A stretch of DNA of 64,000 bases, from contig JBCFYV010011135.1 of NCBI GenBank assembly GCA_039000515.1, positions 29,167,548-29,231,547 on the forward strand, read 5' to 3'. How positions within the stretch are numbered: the first letter of the stretch is position 1; every line of letters begins with the position of its first letter. The notes beneath the pieces were generated by a model. The model did no database searches and had not been told where the DNA came from. It worked only from the letters and a program-made list of their open reading frames with translations. The position numbers and the translations under genes are program-made. Shown in pieces: positions 11,919 to 22,788 of this stretch. The DNA comes from Timema cristinae. Its lineage: Eukaryota; Arthropoda; Insecta; Phasmatodea; Timematidae.

Positions 11919-13470
11919 ACATATGATTATAGTGAAGGGTCGTTCGTGAGCGATTCATTCAAATTGAACGTGAGCTGTGAACGAACGACTCTCGATACTA
12001 GAGCGAGTAATTCAAGCCGCCATTAAGTCCGTATCACACGACACTAGCTCGTACTTGAAATCCAGTGTGCTAGCTAGCACGTCATCATCTAGCGTCGTGT
12101 GAATCAGAAAAAGTATACTGGTTCTGCCACTTGGTACTGGCTACCATACTAGATGTGAGGATAGAACACGTGCTATTTTCGTACTAGTTTCGACACTAGT
12201 CTGTGTAATTCAACCAATCAATGCGCGCTGAGACTGTTGTGTAGAGAAATGGAATAAATGACGCCAACATGGTCATCGGATGTGATTTTGTTGTTGGTAG
12301 AAAATTATTTTAAACATCCTTGTTTATATAATACCAAATTGGCACAGTATGACAATATATTTAATATATATAAATTTAATTTAAAACATGTCATCTAAAC
12401 ACGACAAACTGTGTTCCAGACCCAATTTTAATCTAAATAAACTTGATAGCATGCCAACCTTGAGTGGGTTTTATTTTTAGAATATAAAGTGCGCGTAGGC
12501 CTAAAAAATAACATTTGTGTATCAAGGATACTGTACTTTGGCACCCATGGGCTTAGGGACCTCTGACCACATTGTAAATAAATGAATACAAATTTAGGGA
12601 GCTACTAAACGTTTGTTTAACCCCGAATGGATCATATTTAGCATCCTGCGACCATTATTTCGTCTTTCCCAACCAGTCCCGTGTCTATATTCTTTTTCCT
12701 ACGCTCCCTATCATAATTTTCAATATCTTTATTAGTAATTAATGCAGCTGCTGACCCAAAATTAATCTCTGACGTTCGATAAATATTAGCACTAAAACCT
12801 AGTACCAAACTAGCAGCGTGTGAATACTCTAGTCCCGTTTCCATTGTAGTAGCTAGTATACAGATATCTAGGCGCCAGCTAGCACACTTGATTTCTAGTA
12901 CAAGCAAGTGTCGTGTGATACAGGCTTTACTCTCACGACTTTTTCGCTCTGGAAAGAGTCAGGAGTGTTTGCCATTCTCGAATCTTCTGTCGTTCTTCGT
13001 TCTCCTACTATGAAAAAATCAACTATAACTGCTTACTATCGGTACTAGATAGCAGTGCGGTCTACAATATTAAACTAAATTTTTCTTAACATTACTTAGA
13101 CATAATTATGTGAATTGGACACTAAAGCTTATATGCTAAGGTTAATTATTATAAGTAATATGAGTAAATAATAGAATTAAAGAATCAAACACAATAGGAC
13201 TCGGATAAATTACACATAAAACTTAATTCGTTCATAAGTTGAAAGAAAGGGACAGATTTTCACGCTCAAAACGGGAATTGTGAGAACAGTTAGCACTCGC
13301 TCGACGAGTTTTGGTTGAAGGTGTAAAGGGATTGGGAGAGAGCCAACCATGCGGTGAACTATATGACTCTTATGAACGAATCTTCATGAACGACTCATTT
13401 GAGTGAGCGAACTTATGTGAACTAGTTCACGTCAATGATCTGGTTCAACCCATCACTACAATACATATGA
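11919..13470. mobile_element. hAT-like non-autonomous element A1 with 8-bp target duplication
   Basis: An 8-bp direct repeat ACATATGA at 11919-11926 and 13463-13470 flanks the element. Terminal sequences are TAGTGAAGGGTCGTTCGTGA on the left and the inverse of AACCCATCACTA on the right, imperfect inverted repeats with a few extra bases outside. Eight-bp duplications and this kind of terminal repeat are typical of the hAT superfamily. A sister copy at 27473-28094 has the same termini and interior. The homologous segment near 38290 has no insertion, supporting these boundaries. Without the nested Harbinger-like element (12026-12926) it would be about 632 bp. No transposase is seen, so it is probably non-autonomous. 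Confidence 0.85.
12026..12926. mobile_element. PIF/Harbinger-like element H1, nested in hAT-like A1
   Basis: It is flanked by the trinucleotide TTA at 12023-12025 and 12927-12929. The termini are inverted repeats: AGTCCGTATCACACGACACT on the left and AGCCTGTATCACACGACACT on the right strand, with similarity continuing to GTGTGCTAGCT. TTA duplications and such ends are typical of PIF/Harbinger elements. The sister hAT copy (around 27990) has the uninterrupted sequence CCGCCATTACTCACGAC on its minus strand, which is an exact empty site. An 89-residue minus-strand frame at 12638-12907 lies inside. I cannot assign it to a Harbinger transposase or Myb-like protein, so coding status is open. Confidence 0.85.
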
Positions 13471-14200
13471 AGACTTAAGATTGCCAGCACTTTAGTCTCT
13501 AGTGATAGTACACACACCTGATGGCTTTATTTCGTACCAGTATTCAATTATTTCTATTATAGGTTAGGATTCTGATATGAGACACAGCCTTACAAACGAG
13601 CTTCCTTCAAAAATCATTTTATTTGTTAGCCTACATCAATTTATTTAAATAAAAAACTCATGAGTTTCAAACATATTTTGATCTTAAAGTCTTTTAATAT
13701 CACATTTCCTTTACTACATTGATGTATCTCATATATTCAATTAAATTAGTGAACAATAACAAAATGCCATGTTGCCTTGTGTGTATAGAAGAGATAAAGG
13801 TACCCAAAAGTTTAATTTTCTCTTACACAAAGGTCTCAGACGATAGCTCGAAAGTTTCGGCCACATATGTCTATACACAAATTTTGTAAGGATCAGTGCA
13901 CGTAATCCAATGATTCTAGCATCTATCAAGACCAACAGCAACCCCGAAGATCCCCTAATTAAAGGAAATGAAAAACAATAAATTAAGATAGTTCTTTCCT
14001 ATTTGGGTACTAAAGGAATATCACTACATCCATTTTGAATTAACCTATGTCAAGCTTCAATCCTCTGATTTTTATCCACAATAACAGAACTAATTATTTT
14101 TCGAGTCTAATAAACTACCATAAGCTCCAATGGCAATTTGTTCGCATTTTTAGAGCGCCACTCTAGGTTTCCTGGGTAATCTTTTCAAAAGAAGAAAATC
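13471..14200. repeat. Duplicated segment, copy 1 (paralogue at ~38300-39080)
   Basis: Collinear similarity with ~38300-39080 includes AACGAG(C/T)TTCCTTCAAAAAT, TAGTGATAGTACACAC versus TAGCGATAGTACAAAC, CAATAACAAAATG(C/T)CA and TTGGGTACTAAAG. The two copies are clearly diverged and carry indels. A 66-codon minus frame at 13741-13941 is only partly kept in the other copy (MWPKL then RL), so I do not call it a gene. Confidence 0.75.
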
Positions 14201-14838
14201 CCTTTCTCTCTCTTTGAAATCCGGCGGCAAGTTCTTAAATGTACGATCGTTTAACTTAGTTAAATACTATAAATAAAAGTATTCTACTAGAGTCCATGAC
14301 ACCAAAAAAGGACAGTAACAACTCGAAGCTATTCCTGAGCTGAAAATAACGTGTGAGAAATACAAGACACAAGAGCATTGTAATAATAAAATTGAAGTGT
14401 TTTTTTAACTTAGAAAACCAGACATATGGTGAAAGCAAAACAAGATATTTTTCAGGCAAATGTTCTCGCCAATTATTTGACTGCAAGATATGCTAATAAA
14501 ATTATTTTCCATTATTAAGATAAATTAGTTTTTTTTTTTTTTGCAAATGCAATGGCAGTAATTTTCAACAATACCAAGTTTTCTTTATTTGTAATTATCA
14601 TTTCAATCTTTTTAACAGTTAATGATCAATTTCATTTTCTATCAAGAATATATACTATTAAAATCTTATGATATTAAAAAGAATCCATGTAATCATTTTT
14701 CACCTAGATTTGACTAATACTTAGCTGTATTATTATCAATGTTTTTAGATTTATATCCATAGGTTATAGAAATTATTATATACCTACCCATGGTCTTTTG
14801 AGAATAATAATTACAAATGTAACAAGTTACAAGACAGA
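14201..14838. other. Unannotated AT-rich stretch
   Basis: No gene supported. A minus-strand frame at 14256-14486 has a hydrophobic segment (ITMLLCLVFL) but no family match or conservation. A T-run lies at about 14529-14542. Confidence 0.4.
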
Positions 14839-16203
14839 TGTAACAACCTACGAGTTATAGCTTAATCGAATGGGGGACACTCACCGAACCTCCTAGACGA
14901 GCTGCAACACGCGGCACTAGCACAGAGCTTCTTACTCCAAACAACCACCTGATAGACTGACGGAGCGTTCGACAGGCGCCACCTAGCGTCAAACCCAAGA
15001 CTGGCGAGAAATAAAGGAAGATAGTTGCTTCTTCCGGTACTCGACCCAGTCTCTCGCTTCTCCTTCCTTCCCTCTCCTCACGTCCCTCCCCCTCGTTGTC
15101 AACTTTAACTTTGTATATATAGTGGTGCACTGGTGGTCTATGGTCACTTATTAGACCACCAGCTTATCGAGGTGAGAACGGCGATATATTATTATTATTA
15201 GCACCGCGTCTTACTACCCGTTCGGGTTATACGCACTTACGCTAACGTGTAATGGTAGGGTGATTGTGAGATGAAATGAAGGACCTACAGTTTAACGTGG
15301 AATCCGAACCACGGTGGAGGCCTGGCATTCCCCACATTCACAAGATGTCTTGTCAGAGGTGAAGGAAGGGTTTGGAAATCAGATAAATCTTTGCTGGGAC
15401 CGAGGATCGAACCCCGGCCGCCAGAACGGCGATATAGGAAAGGGGATTATTATTATTATTATTTTGTATCTAAATTATATTTCGGCGTAAAGGGGGAGAA
15501 CTTTCTAAATTATTGTTCTGGACACAAATCTTAGTTTGAATATGTAAACTCACTACGTCATGCGCTTATCGCTATTGTCAAAATGTCGTCGGCTTTCTGC
15601 CATCTTTTTGAGCTCCAGCCCTATTTATTACACCTATTAGCTTTGTTGGCATATTTACATACTATTGAATACGCAGAGTAAAACTCCGCGTCTTGGGCTT
15701 ACTTACCACCTAGTATTTATTTATGAGTACGCTTAGGATTAGCTGTTGTCCGGGTAGATTACATTGTATTAGGAGACAGGAGACTTATAGGATATATATG
15801 GACTTGGTCCACTTTTGGTCGTTATTATTGTGTAACGCTATGATATTAGTTGGGGTTGTGAGCGCCTAACGACTATGTGTTACGCGGGACTTTTGAATAT
15901 CAAACTTTAAAGACCACCCTTTTTGTATTGGATGTTCTTCGAACCTAGGACCATAGACTTTGGATTATTGTCTGATATGTTTAATTATGTTCGTCGTGCA
16001 TTTTTGAGTTATGGTCTCCGCCATCTAAAAGGAAATATTTTTTGTTAGGAAGGAAGACGCGCTTCACGCTCGATGTTTTGTTGATTTCTATAATGTGTAC
16101 CTTTTCATTGTTTATAACAAATAAAGAAATATTAAAATTAGGCCATTTCACCTGATTTTTCAGTCATCCTCACCCTAGTATAGGAAAGGGGAGGGGTTGC
16201 ACA
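14839..16203 (+). mobile_element. LTR of a retrotransposon, interrupted by a SINE
   Basis: The segment starts TGTAACAACC and ends GGGGTTGCACA, the TG..CA form of Gypsy-type LTRs. It is GC-richer than its surroundings at its start. A TATA-like TGTATATATAG sits near 15112 and a polyadenylation signal AATAAA near 16121, in the order expected for U3-R-U5. A SINE (15189-15422) splits it cleanly. I find no matching target duplication (ACAGA left, AAGAG right), so it could be one LTR of a longer element whose gag remnant lies downstream. A minus-strand frame over its first 300 bp is a shadow. Confidence 0.6.
15175..15436 (-). mobile_element. SINE family S1 with 14-bp target duplication
   Basis: The 14-bp direct repeat AGAACGGCGATATA occurs at 15175-15188 and 15423-15436. 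The body at 15189-15422 is on the minus strand. Its 3' end is the (ATT)n run followed by AGCACCGCGTCTTACTACCC. Its 5' end keeps a B-box-like stretch (complement of GAGGATCGAACCCC) but lacks the A box seen in the full copy at 54661-54942. It is therefore 5'-truncated. Confidence 0.9.
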
Positions 16204-16924
16204 AAGAGCTTCAAATTAAATCTTTTTTCTTATTAATCATCTATATTACATGGTTTCCCCCACATACTTATAGAAACATCCTTCCCATGAATTTTGCGAT
16301 TAAATGTGTCTTCTTTAAGGATTTCTTTTTTTCAAAGTCACTTGGTTTAGGGTTTTGTGATTGTGAGTCTTAATGACACGTTTTTGCGATTCTTATAGAC
16401 ACAAGGTTTTGTGCATGTCTAATGACACAATGTTTTGTGCATGTGTTATTGGTACGACGCTTTGTATCGTGTTTTAGCACAATTCCTCACTACCTTTTTA
16501 TATTTTACGCATATAACTTTTTTTTAAGTTGGTTTTAGGTCTATTCTGTTAAATATGTGATATTTACATATTTAATTCATCATAATTATAATACTCCACT
16601 TAAATTTTGATACATAAAGTCATAAGAGTTAAATATTACCACCTCAAAACCTTCCTCTATTTCAAAACCAAATAAGATAGTGCTTTATTTTTGTTAGTAC
16701 ATAACTAATATGAACTTAGAACAATAAGATTGATGCCAATGAAAGGATTTTACTATATTAAAAAAAATATACAAATCTATTAACTATTTTACTGATCTCA
16801 ATTTTAACATTATCAAGTATTGGATTAAAAAAAAGTTCCTTGTTTAGGAATAAATATATACCTAATATAATCATAAATCAGACTTTAGATAAGACTCTTA
16901 TCTAAGAGCCATTACTACATATTA
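16204..16924. other. Stretch between LTR and gag remnant
   Basis: AT-rich, no gene. It contains loosely repeated GACACAA(G/T)GTTTTGTGCATGT units around 16390-16450. If the LTR at 14839-16203 belongs with the gag remnant this would be the leader. I see no convincing primer-binding site. Confidence 0.4.
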
Positions 16925-16939
16925 ATGATACTCCAATCA

Positions 16940-17525
16940 AAATATCATAAATATAAATTGGCCATCTCTCTCGAAACGGCAACATATTCCACAATGGCCA
17001 AACGTTGTAACTTTGGAACATTTACAAATAAGATTCTGCGGGATCGTTTCATGGAACGGTTCGCGTATGAGACAATGCAGCACGAAATGCTTTCTAAAAA
17101 TGAAATGAAGTTAGATGAGGAAATTTCCATGGCAGTAGTAACGAAGCAGCGACACAACATCAAGGTATGATGCGGCCAACTTCGACTACACCGGTGGGGT
17201 ACCAAGACCAAGAAGCAGGCCCAATGGAAGTACACAGTCTATCTAGAAACCATCAATCTCAACAAATAGGTGCCAATAATCAACAAATATTTTCTCCAAG
17301 CCAACAAAAGGATCAACGATGTTATCTTTGTGACAAAGAGCATCTAACCTCTGAATAGCCATGGGCGAATGCGATATGTCGTTTTTGTAAGAAGTTGGGT
17401 CACATAGAAATGACTTGTAGGTAGAAGAGACAAAATGACGTCAAACGAAAAGTCCAACACCCACAAACAAACCATTTATCACTGATGGAACCTGCAAGAT
17501 CAATATTAGATATGGAATATCAGCT
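16940..17525 (+). pseudogene. Gypsy-type gag remnant
   Basis: Plus-strand translation contains MAKRCNFGTFTNKILRDRF, the conserved core of Gag in Gypsy/Ty3 elements (AKxCxFG...LRDRF). It then runs into a second frame (16925-17170, then 17167-17358) that carries a paired zinc-knuckle region. A CYLCDKEH finger half is followed, past an in-frame TAG at 17356, by CRFCKKLGHIEMTCR, a CCHC knuckle (C-x2-C-x4-H-x4-C). The stop and frame change show it is broken. No protease, reverse transcriptase or integrase follows, because the similarity ends near 17525. It binds nucleic acid in intact elements; here it is a fossil. Confidence 0.75.
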
Positions 17526-17589
17526 GTTGAACATGCTTGTCACAATCCTTAAACTCGTATTTTCTATTAGCGATCCTGCACGGCACTGC

Positions 17590-17922
17590 CCATAACCCAA
17601 TGTGGTATAAGAATTATATACCCCCCCCCCCCCCCACTTCCTTGGTACCCGATTTCATTTTGAAACGTTATCTCGGAAACCTAATTATAAACCAGCTTAT
17701 AAATATTTTCTTCAAAAAATTTGTTAAAAATACCCTAATTGAAAGGTTAATAAAAATTTTAAAATCCAGCTTCAAGGTGAATTTGCACCCCCTTCCAAGC
17801 ACTTATGTTAAAAATTTCAGATCTCTCTGTGATGTAAAATTGGCTGGGCATCGCACACAAACAAACAAACAAACAAACAAACACATGAACAGAAAAACAC
17901 TTCCTTTTATTATTATAGATGT
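17590..17922 (+). mobile_element. RTE-like LINE/SINE 3' tail
   Basis: A C-run (about 14 C near 17620), an AT-rich 3' region, a (CAAA)n microsatellite at 17858-17882, and a terminal TTTTATTATTATAGAT resemble the 3' ends of RTE-type LINEs and the SINEs that borrow them. The assignment rests on the tail only. The 152-residue plus frame that crosses it is accidental: it reads through the microsatellite. Confidence 0.4.
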
Positions 17923-18545
17923 TCAGTACAAGACAGTATTTTTACTTTTAATTGTTTTGCTCTGGTTGAAAATATTAGAACGTGTCTTTGTGTGATTATG
18001 TTCTTGAATTTTAATAAAACCTGTTTCTTTATTTGAATTGACCCATGAAGATCCAGCACTGCTAGATGGCCATGATAAGCTCTCAGTGGAAAATATAAGC
18101 TCATCATGTAAACAAATATAATCAAAGTATAACTTTGATTAAATTTTTACTAGCATTGTAACACATGTAATTCTATTCAATTTATTTATTTATTCTTAGA
18201 AACAATATTTTTTTCTGTTGATGATACTGAACAATTATGTTGCGTCCTACAAACAACAGCGTTTTAGAATCGAAAAAATACTATAGGCACTTTCTATTGT
18301 AAATAAGTTTTGTTAGTGTGTTATTTTGTCAGTTTAAAAGTATGATAAAGTGACAAACATTCTGACAGGTTAAAATCAGGGCGCAGTAATTATTTTTTAT
18401 AATTATTTGTATAAATGAGCTAGACCCAGTTTATATGGTTGCTACAAATTTGGTTAAAACCTGGAAACGTCGGGGAATTTTTTAATGTCAGGGAAATGTA
18501 AGGGAATTTAAATACTTTAATAACTGTGCATATTTTTTTTTTTTT
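17923..18545. other. Unannotated AT-rich stretch
   Basis: No gene or repeat family recognised. It ends in a T-run at about 18534-18545 that probably belongs to the tail of the next SINE. Confidence 0.4.
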
Positions 18546-18800
18546 TAGAACTGCGTCTTTCTACCTGTTCAAACTATAAGCTTGAGTACTATTTACACTA
18601 CTAGTTTAGGGAGTGAAAAGGTTGAATATAGAAGAAGTGAACCCGCATTGTCGCGGAGAGTGGAAAAGCATTTAGGGATCCCCCCACCCTCCCCAGTTAA
18701 ATTCACCCAACTGATATTTGAACCACGATCTTCCGGTCCTTGACAATCTAGCTCAACACGAATCTAGCGCGTTAGCCAACTATGCCACTGAGTGCACCTA
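18546..18800 (-). mobile_element. SINE family S2, minus strand
   Basis: Tail motif CTGCGTCTTTCTACCTGTTC on the plus strand, then the body (AAGTGAACCCGCATTGTCGC, AGCATTTAGGGATCC), then the tRNA-like head (complement of ATTTGAACCACGATC as B box and TAGCGCGTTAGCCAACTATG as A-box region). Confidence 0.85.
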
Positions 18801-18967
18801 AACATTTAAACAGAAGTGAGAGATTTTGTTTCTAGATGTGAACAAAAGTGCATCGCCTATATATGGCAATCAACATGAGATGGTTGTGCAGTGTTTGTTT
18901 TATAAAAGTTTTTCACAAGAACACAAATAATACCTAAAACATAGAATAGTGGAAAAAGAAACTAAAA

Positions 18968-19487
18968 TACAGTTAATTCCCAAATGTCCGCAGTGATGAA
19001 GGTCTCGAGTGTCGCTGATAACAAAAAACTGTGGATAATCTGCATATTTAGTAAAACAATATTTTAGCATGTTCAATTCAAACTAGTACTCATGTATCGT
19101 GATTGCCTTTATGAGTACACATCATATTTCACACAGCAAGATAGTAAAAAACCAAACTTTAATTCAATATAAAGTATATTCAAAATGGACGTATCACTTA
19201 AAAATTAGAATTCAGGTTCATCACAGCTGCTTCCTTGTCTCTTATCCTGTTATGTATTTTCCATAACATCCTGTTCCAGATAATTAAGCAGGTTATGAAT
19301 CCATTTCAGTGCAGTACCCCTTGAATGAACTTTTTGTCTCTCAGGCCATTATCTCTTCCCTAAGGATTTACTGAATACAACAATCGGTAGCTCTGGGTTC
19401 TCTGTAAAGCGGCATTTTTTTTATGTAGTCCATGTTGTTGGCGATGCAGGAGCTAATCCGCCCCCAGATAGTTGGGAGTTTACTGTA
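18968..19487. mobile_element. Pogo/Tigger-like Tc1-mariner element
   Basis: TA dinucleotides flank 18970-19485. The ends are inverted repeats: CAGTTAATTCCCAAATGTCC on the left and CAGTAAACTCCCAACTATCT on the reverse strand. CAGT-starting ends with TA duplication fit the pogo group of Tc1/mariner elements. The 516-bp interior has no long open frame, so it is a decayed or non-autonomous copy. Confidence 0.65.
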
Positions 19488-20300
19488 ATGTTGATATTTA
19501 GTAACTGTTAGGGGTTAGTTTTTACCTATAAACTATTCAATCACTGTGATCAGTGAAAAATTAGCCATTTAGCGAGAAAAGATTAAAAGGTTAGTTTGAG
19601 ATACTTTTTTTCTTAACGTTGTCATGAAAACCTGGAAAAGGCAAGGAATTTTATAATAAAAGTTTTGTAGCCTACATGAGCTAAGTTAAAAGCGGTCAGA
19701 TCCAAAGTTTGAACCATGGATTAAACATTTCATAATGTATTCTTTCAAAAGCTGTTTACTCTTCTGGCATTCAAATAAATAATTATCAGGGTTGGTAATT
19801 TGTTTTACAAATAGCAACAAACCACTGATAACACTAGGTACCAAAGCTTCAAACATTATTTCAAGTACTAATTATGCTAATAGGGAATCAGGAAGGTTGA
19901 ATTTAGATAAATTTAGCTCGCATTTTTGTGAAGGGAGAATAGAAAACTATTTAAAAGATAGAACGCTAGTTAATGGCAATGCAAACATGAAAAAGAAATA
20001 AAATTAATTTATTTATATATATTTTCCGTTTGGCTGCATTGAAATTGAGATCGAGAACAGTTTAGCATAAATCCTCCCTCCCCCCCCCCTTTAAAAAAAG
20101 TGTATGCAAAATAATTTCACAAATATTAATTGCATTGTTTATTAATAAATACTATTAGTTACTGTATTACAGTGCTATACTTGTTTCGAGTTGTATTTCA
20201 TGTGTATTTCCTATGAAATTTTGTTCAGTTGTAGTGAATAGATCGTTTTAAGGGAAACGTAATATATATAAGAAGCTACAAAAAGAAACATTACACCCAC
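19488..20300. other. Unannotated stretch
   Basis: No gene supported. A 69-codon plus frame (19792-20001) has no recognisable features. A C-run of about 9 lies near 20083. Confidence 0.4.
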
Positions 20301-20454
20301 CTTGATTTCTCCGTGGTTTGAAAACTGGTGCTCTAAGAGTATTAAGTTCATAAATATATTTCTTTGAGTTTGCAGAAGGTTTGGTACTAGTCCATACAAC
20401 AAAATATGTAATAGATAATATAAGTATAATAAAAATGGTAAATATAGTTTTCAT
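20301..20454 (-). CDS. Candidate first coding exon of a small secreted protein
   Basis: From an ATG at 20454 the minus strand reads a 51-codon frame beginning MKTIFTIFIILILSITYFVV, a strong signal-peptide or signal-anchor-like stretch. A charged region follows, with a KK pair and an RR pair (RAPVFKPRRNQ). The exon would end at 20301 with the donor-like AATCAAG|GTGGGTGTAA, leaving phase 1. Dibasic sites after a signal sequence are seen in neuropeptide and hormone precursors, but I recognise no known peptide and find no second exon. The base composition is as AT-rich as its surroundings, so chance is a real alternative. Confidence 0.25.
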
Positions 20455-20746
20455 TTTAGCTTTAATAACTAATGGTAGAAACATATTTGGTGTCCTAATT
20501 TGAATATTCACCTCAAACTTGTTTTATCTTTGTTGAGAATGAATAAGAATGAATATGTTAGAATTTTATCTAAACATTTAACACTTAATTCACGCATCAC
20601 ATATCTATTAAGTTGGTTCTAAATTAATTTAATAACGTCTCGTTTAACATGTACATTCAAAATACCATAAATAAGATTAACACAATAAATATCAGAACTA
20701 ATATATTCTAATAATGTGTGGCAGATATTAATTCACAGTGAAAGCA

Positions 20747-21613
20747 TGTTGCCGGGAAACAACCAAACTTCAGGAAAGTGACCCTGATGACTGTTCCTAG
20801 AGTTACAGCAAAACCACATCTTACTCGGAGGCCCCACTTCGATGAAGTGACAGAGTTGCTTCTCTGAGTACTCCACACCTTCTTCGAGCGTTATTTGTCA
20901 TTCGGTAAAATTTTACAAAGTCACGTACCCCCTTTTTGTCCGAAAGAAAACCCTACTCAAAGACGTCAGTTCTGTTTGTATAAAATATTCATCCCTCGCT
21001 TCACATTTTGTGTTCTATTTTACCAATTCTACAGAGGAACAACTTGGACGTAAATCTACATAGGCTAACAAGCTACTAGTGACTATGATGTCTGAGGCGT
21101 CGGTCTCTCCACCTCACCGCAGATGAGGCCTCGTCTGAGACCATGAGTATTTGAAAGTGAGAATCTGTGTTGGAGTCTAAGTAATCTTTTTTAATATGTC
21201 CATATGACCTAATTTTATGTTTCGGAGTTTCTGACTTTTTTTTATATGTCCTTAAGACATATTTTATATAATAGGGAAATGTCTTGATACCCTAAACTGT
21301 AAGGCCATGCTTAGGCTTACTTAGTGCTTAGGATCACATACTGTTAGAAATCAGTTTATCTAACAATTTGTTCAGTGACCTAATTAGGTCTGTGATTGAT
21401 ACCAGTACCTATTAATTCTCATAAATGTACCTTTTTTTTTTGGTGCGGAAACTGTGGGAGTGCTACTAGTTTGTAATAATGGCCCGCGGGGAAAGTGCAT
21501 AGTGTCCGGCACCCTTCATGCGCCAATTGTATTAGTTAATATAATTGTTGTTTGCACTAGTTGCAGTACTATTTAGGAATAAACCGGCCATAGTATCTTT
21601 AGAGCCTATATTT
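20747..21613 (+). mobile_element. Possible LTR-like segment
   Basis: It starts TGTTGCCGGGAAACAACC, has a GC-richer first part, a TGACGTC-containing stretch, a TATA box (GTATAAAAT near 20979), then an AATAAA near 21581. It is followed by TGGTGGCCCACC, which could be a primer-binding site since those begin with TGG. This order resembles a retrotransposon LTR and leader. I see no closing CA at the expected place, no second LTR and no target duplication. Confidence 0.35.
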
Positions 21614-22700
21614 CTGGTGGCCCACCATTTACTATTAATAAACTGATACTTCCATTACAAGGAGATTAATATTTGTGTTAATAACTCACTATGGAGCTAG
21701 CTCATGTAACGACCATCCATGGTCGTTTAAAGTACATGTGAAACCCGGGGCAAAAGAGTTGGAGGACTCCTTTGCACAGCAGTTTTTCAGTTATAGCATA
21801 AAGCCATTACAATATATTGAAATGCACTCGGTACTTATATTAGGTACTTAAAAATTTCTCACATATTGAATATTGATCAACCCAATAAATTATTATGCTT
21901 TATTAAATGCATATAAACAAAGTTACATAAGTAAATTCCTCTCTGTATCATTGATCAGTTTGTTTTCTGTGGATAGACAGAGATAGCACAATGGTGGCAT
22001 ATTCTACTGTACTGCAACACATTACTCGAATAATGTTAATCTTAAATTACATAAAGTTAGGGTTTTCAAGGATCTGGAAATAAATACTATCACTAAGCTC
22101 ACTAAAAGACAATTTATTGCTGTTAATTATCAGTACATTATTTAATGCAAAGTTAATAATAATAACTGTAATAGAATTTAACAATTTTTGGAGGAAATGT
22201 AGCCCCCTGTAATAAGAGGCCCAGGGTAATTGGAGCATGTGGCCCCCACCCCCACCCCCCGACTGCCCTGCTACTATCGTAGAAACTCTTTAAACAAGGA
22301 CTTACTAAAATTTGATATCATTACCTATAATTCAACTATATTCCATGTACATGCCTTTCAGGTCCAAGTCTAGTAGTCGCTAGGATTGATGGACGTTGTG
22401 TATTGTAGCTTAATATTGAATTAACATTTGCTTCCTATTTGAATTGCTGTTGTGTTGAGGCAAACGCAACTTCATAGCAGAATGGGTGTTAGAACTAATT
22501 GTAATAGTTAATAGACTAAACAAAAGACTCAACCTTACTTCTGTAGATTCCTAGTTACCTAAGTGTTTAATTCAATTCTTCCCTATTGGGATGTATACAT
22601 TTATTGTGACCGATTTAATTCGTGTTAAACTTGTATATCTCTCTTGTGTTGGATCCTTCTCAAACCTTCATTATATTTATTTGTAAATGGATTCATCACT
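21614..22700. other. Unannotated AT-rich stretch
   Basis: No gene seen. A C-rich run occurs near 22240-22262. The 63-codon minus frame (22047-22238) has no recognisable features. Confidence 0.4.
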
Positions 22701-22704
22701 TTTT

Positions 22705-22788
22705 CTATTAGATAGAAGAAGCGACTGTACAAAATGGTTGGTAATATTCATCTATTATTGAAGCCCTAATCACAAAATATTAGGTATA
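22705..22788 (-). pseudogene. Zinc-finger relic 3' of the 9-finger exon
   Basis: The plus text AATGGTTGGTAATATTCATC followed by ATTATTGAAGCCCTAATCAC is a decayed finger on the minus strand. Equivalent relics lie downstream of the other finger exons (around 42415, 46765 and 58975), so the ancestral exon was probably longer. Confidence 0.55.

Noticed and set aside
14855..15130. 91-residue minus-strand frame, GC-rich
   Set aside because: It lies inside the LTR U3-like region and reads a purine-rich tract. No paralogue or domain.
16945..17235. 96-residue minus-strand frame
   Set aside because: It is antisense to the Gypsy gag remnant, which has a recognisable zinc knuckle on the plus strand.
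14839..17525. A single LTR retrotransposon made of the LTR and the gag remnant
   Set aside because: Orientation and order fit, but no primer-binding site, second LTR or target duplication was found, so they are listed separately.
17537..17995. 152-residue plus-strand frame
   Set aside because: It runs through a C homopolymer, a (CAAA)n microsatellite and an RTE-like tail, and has no family features.
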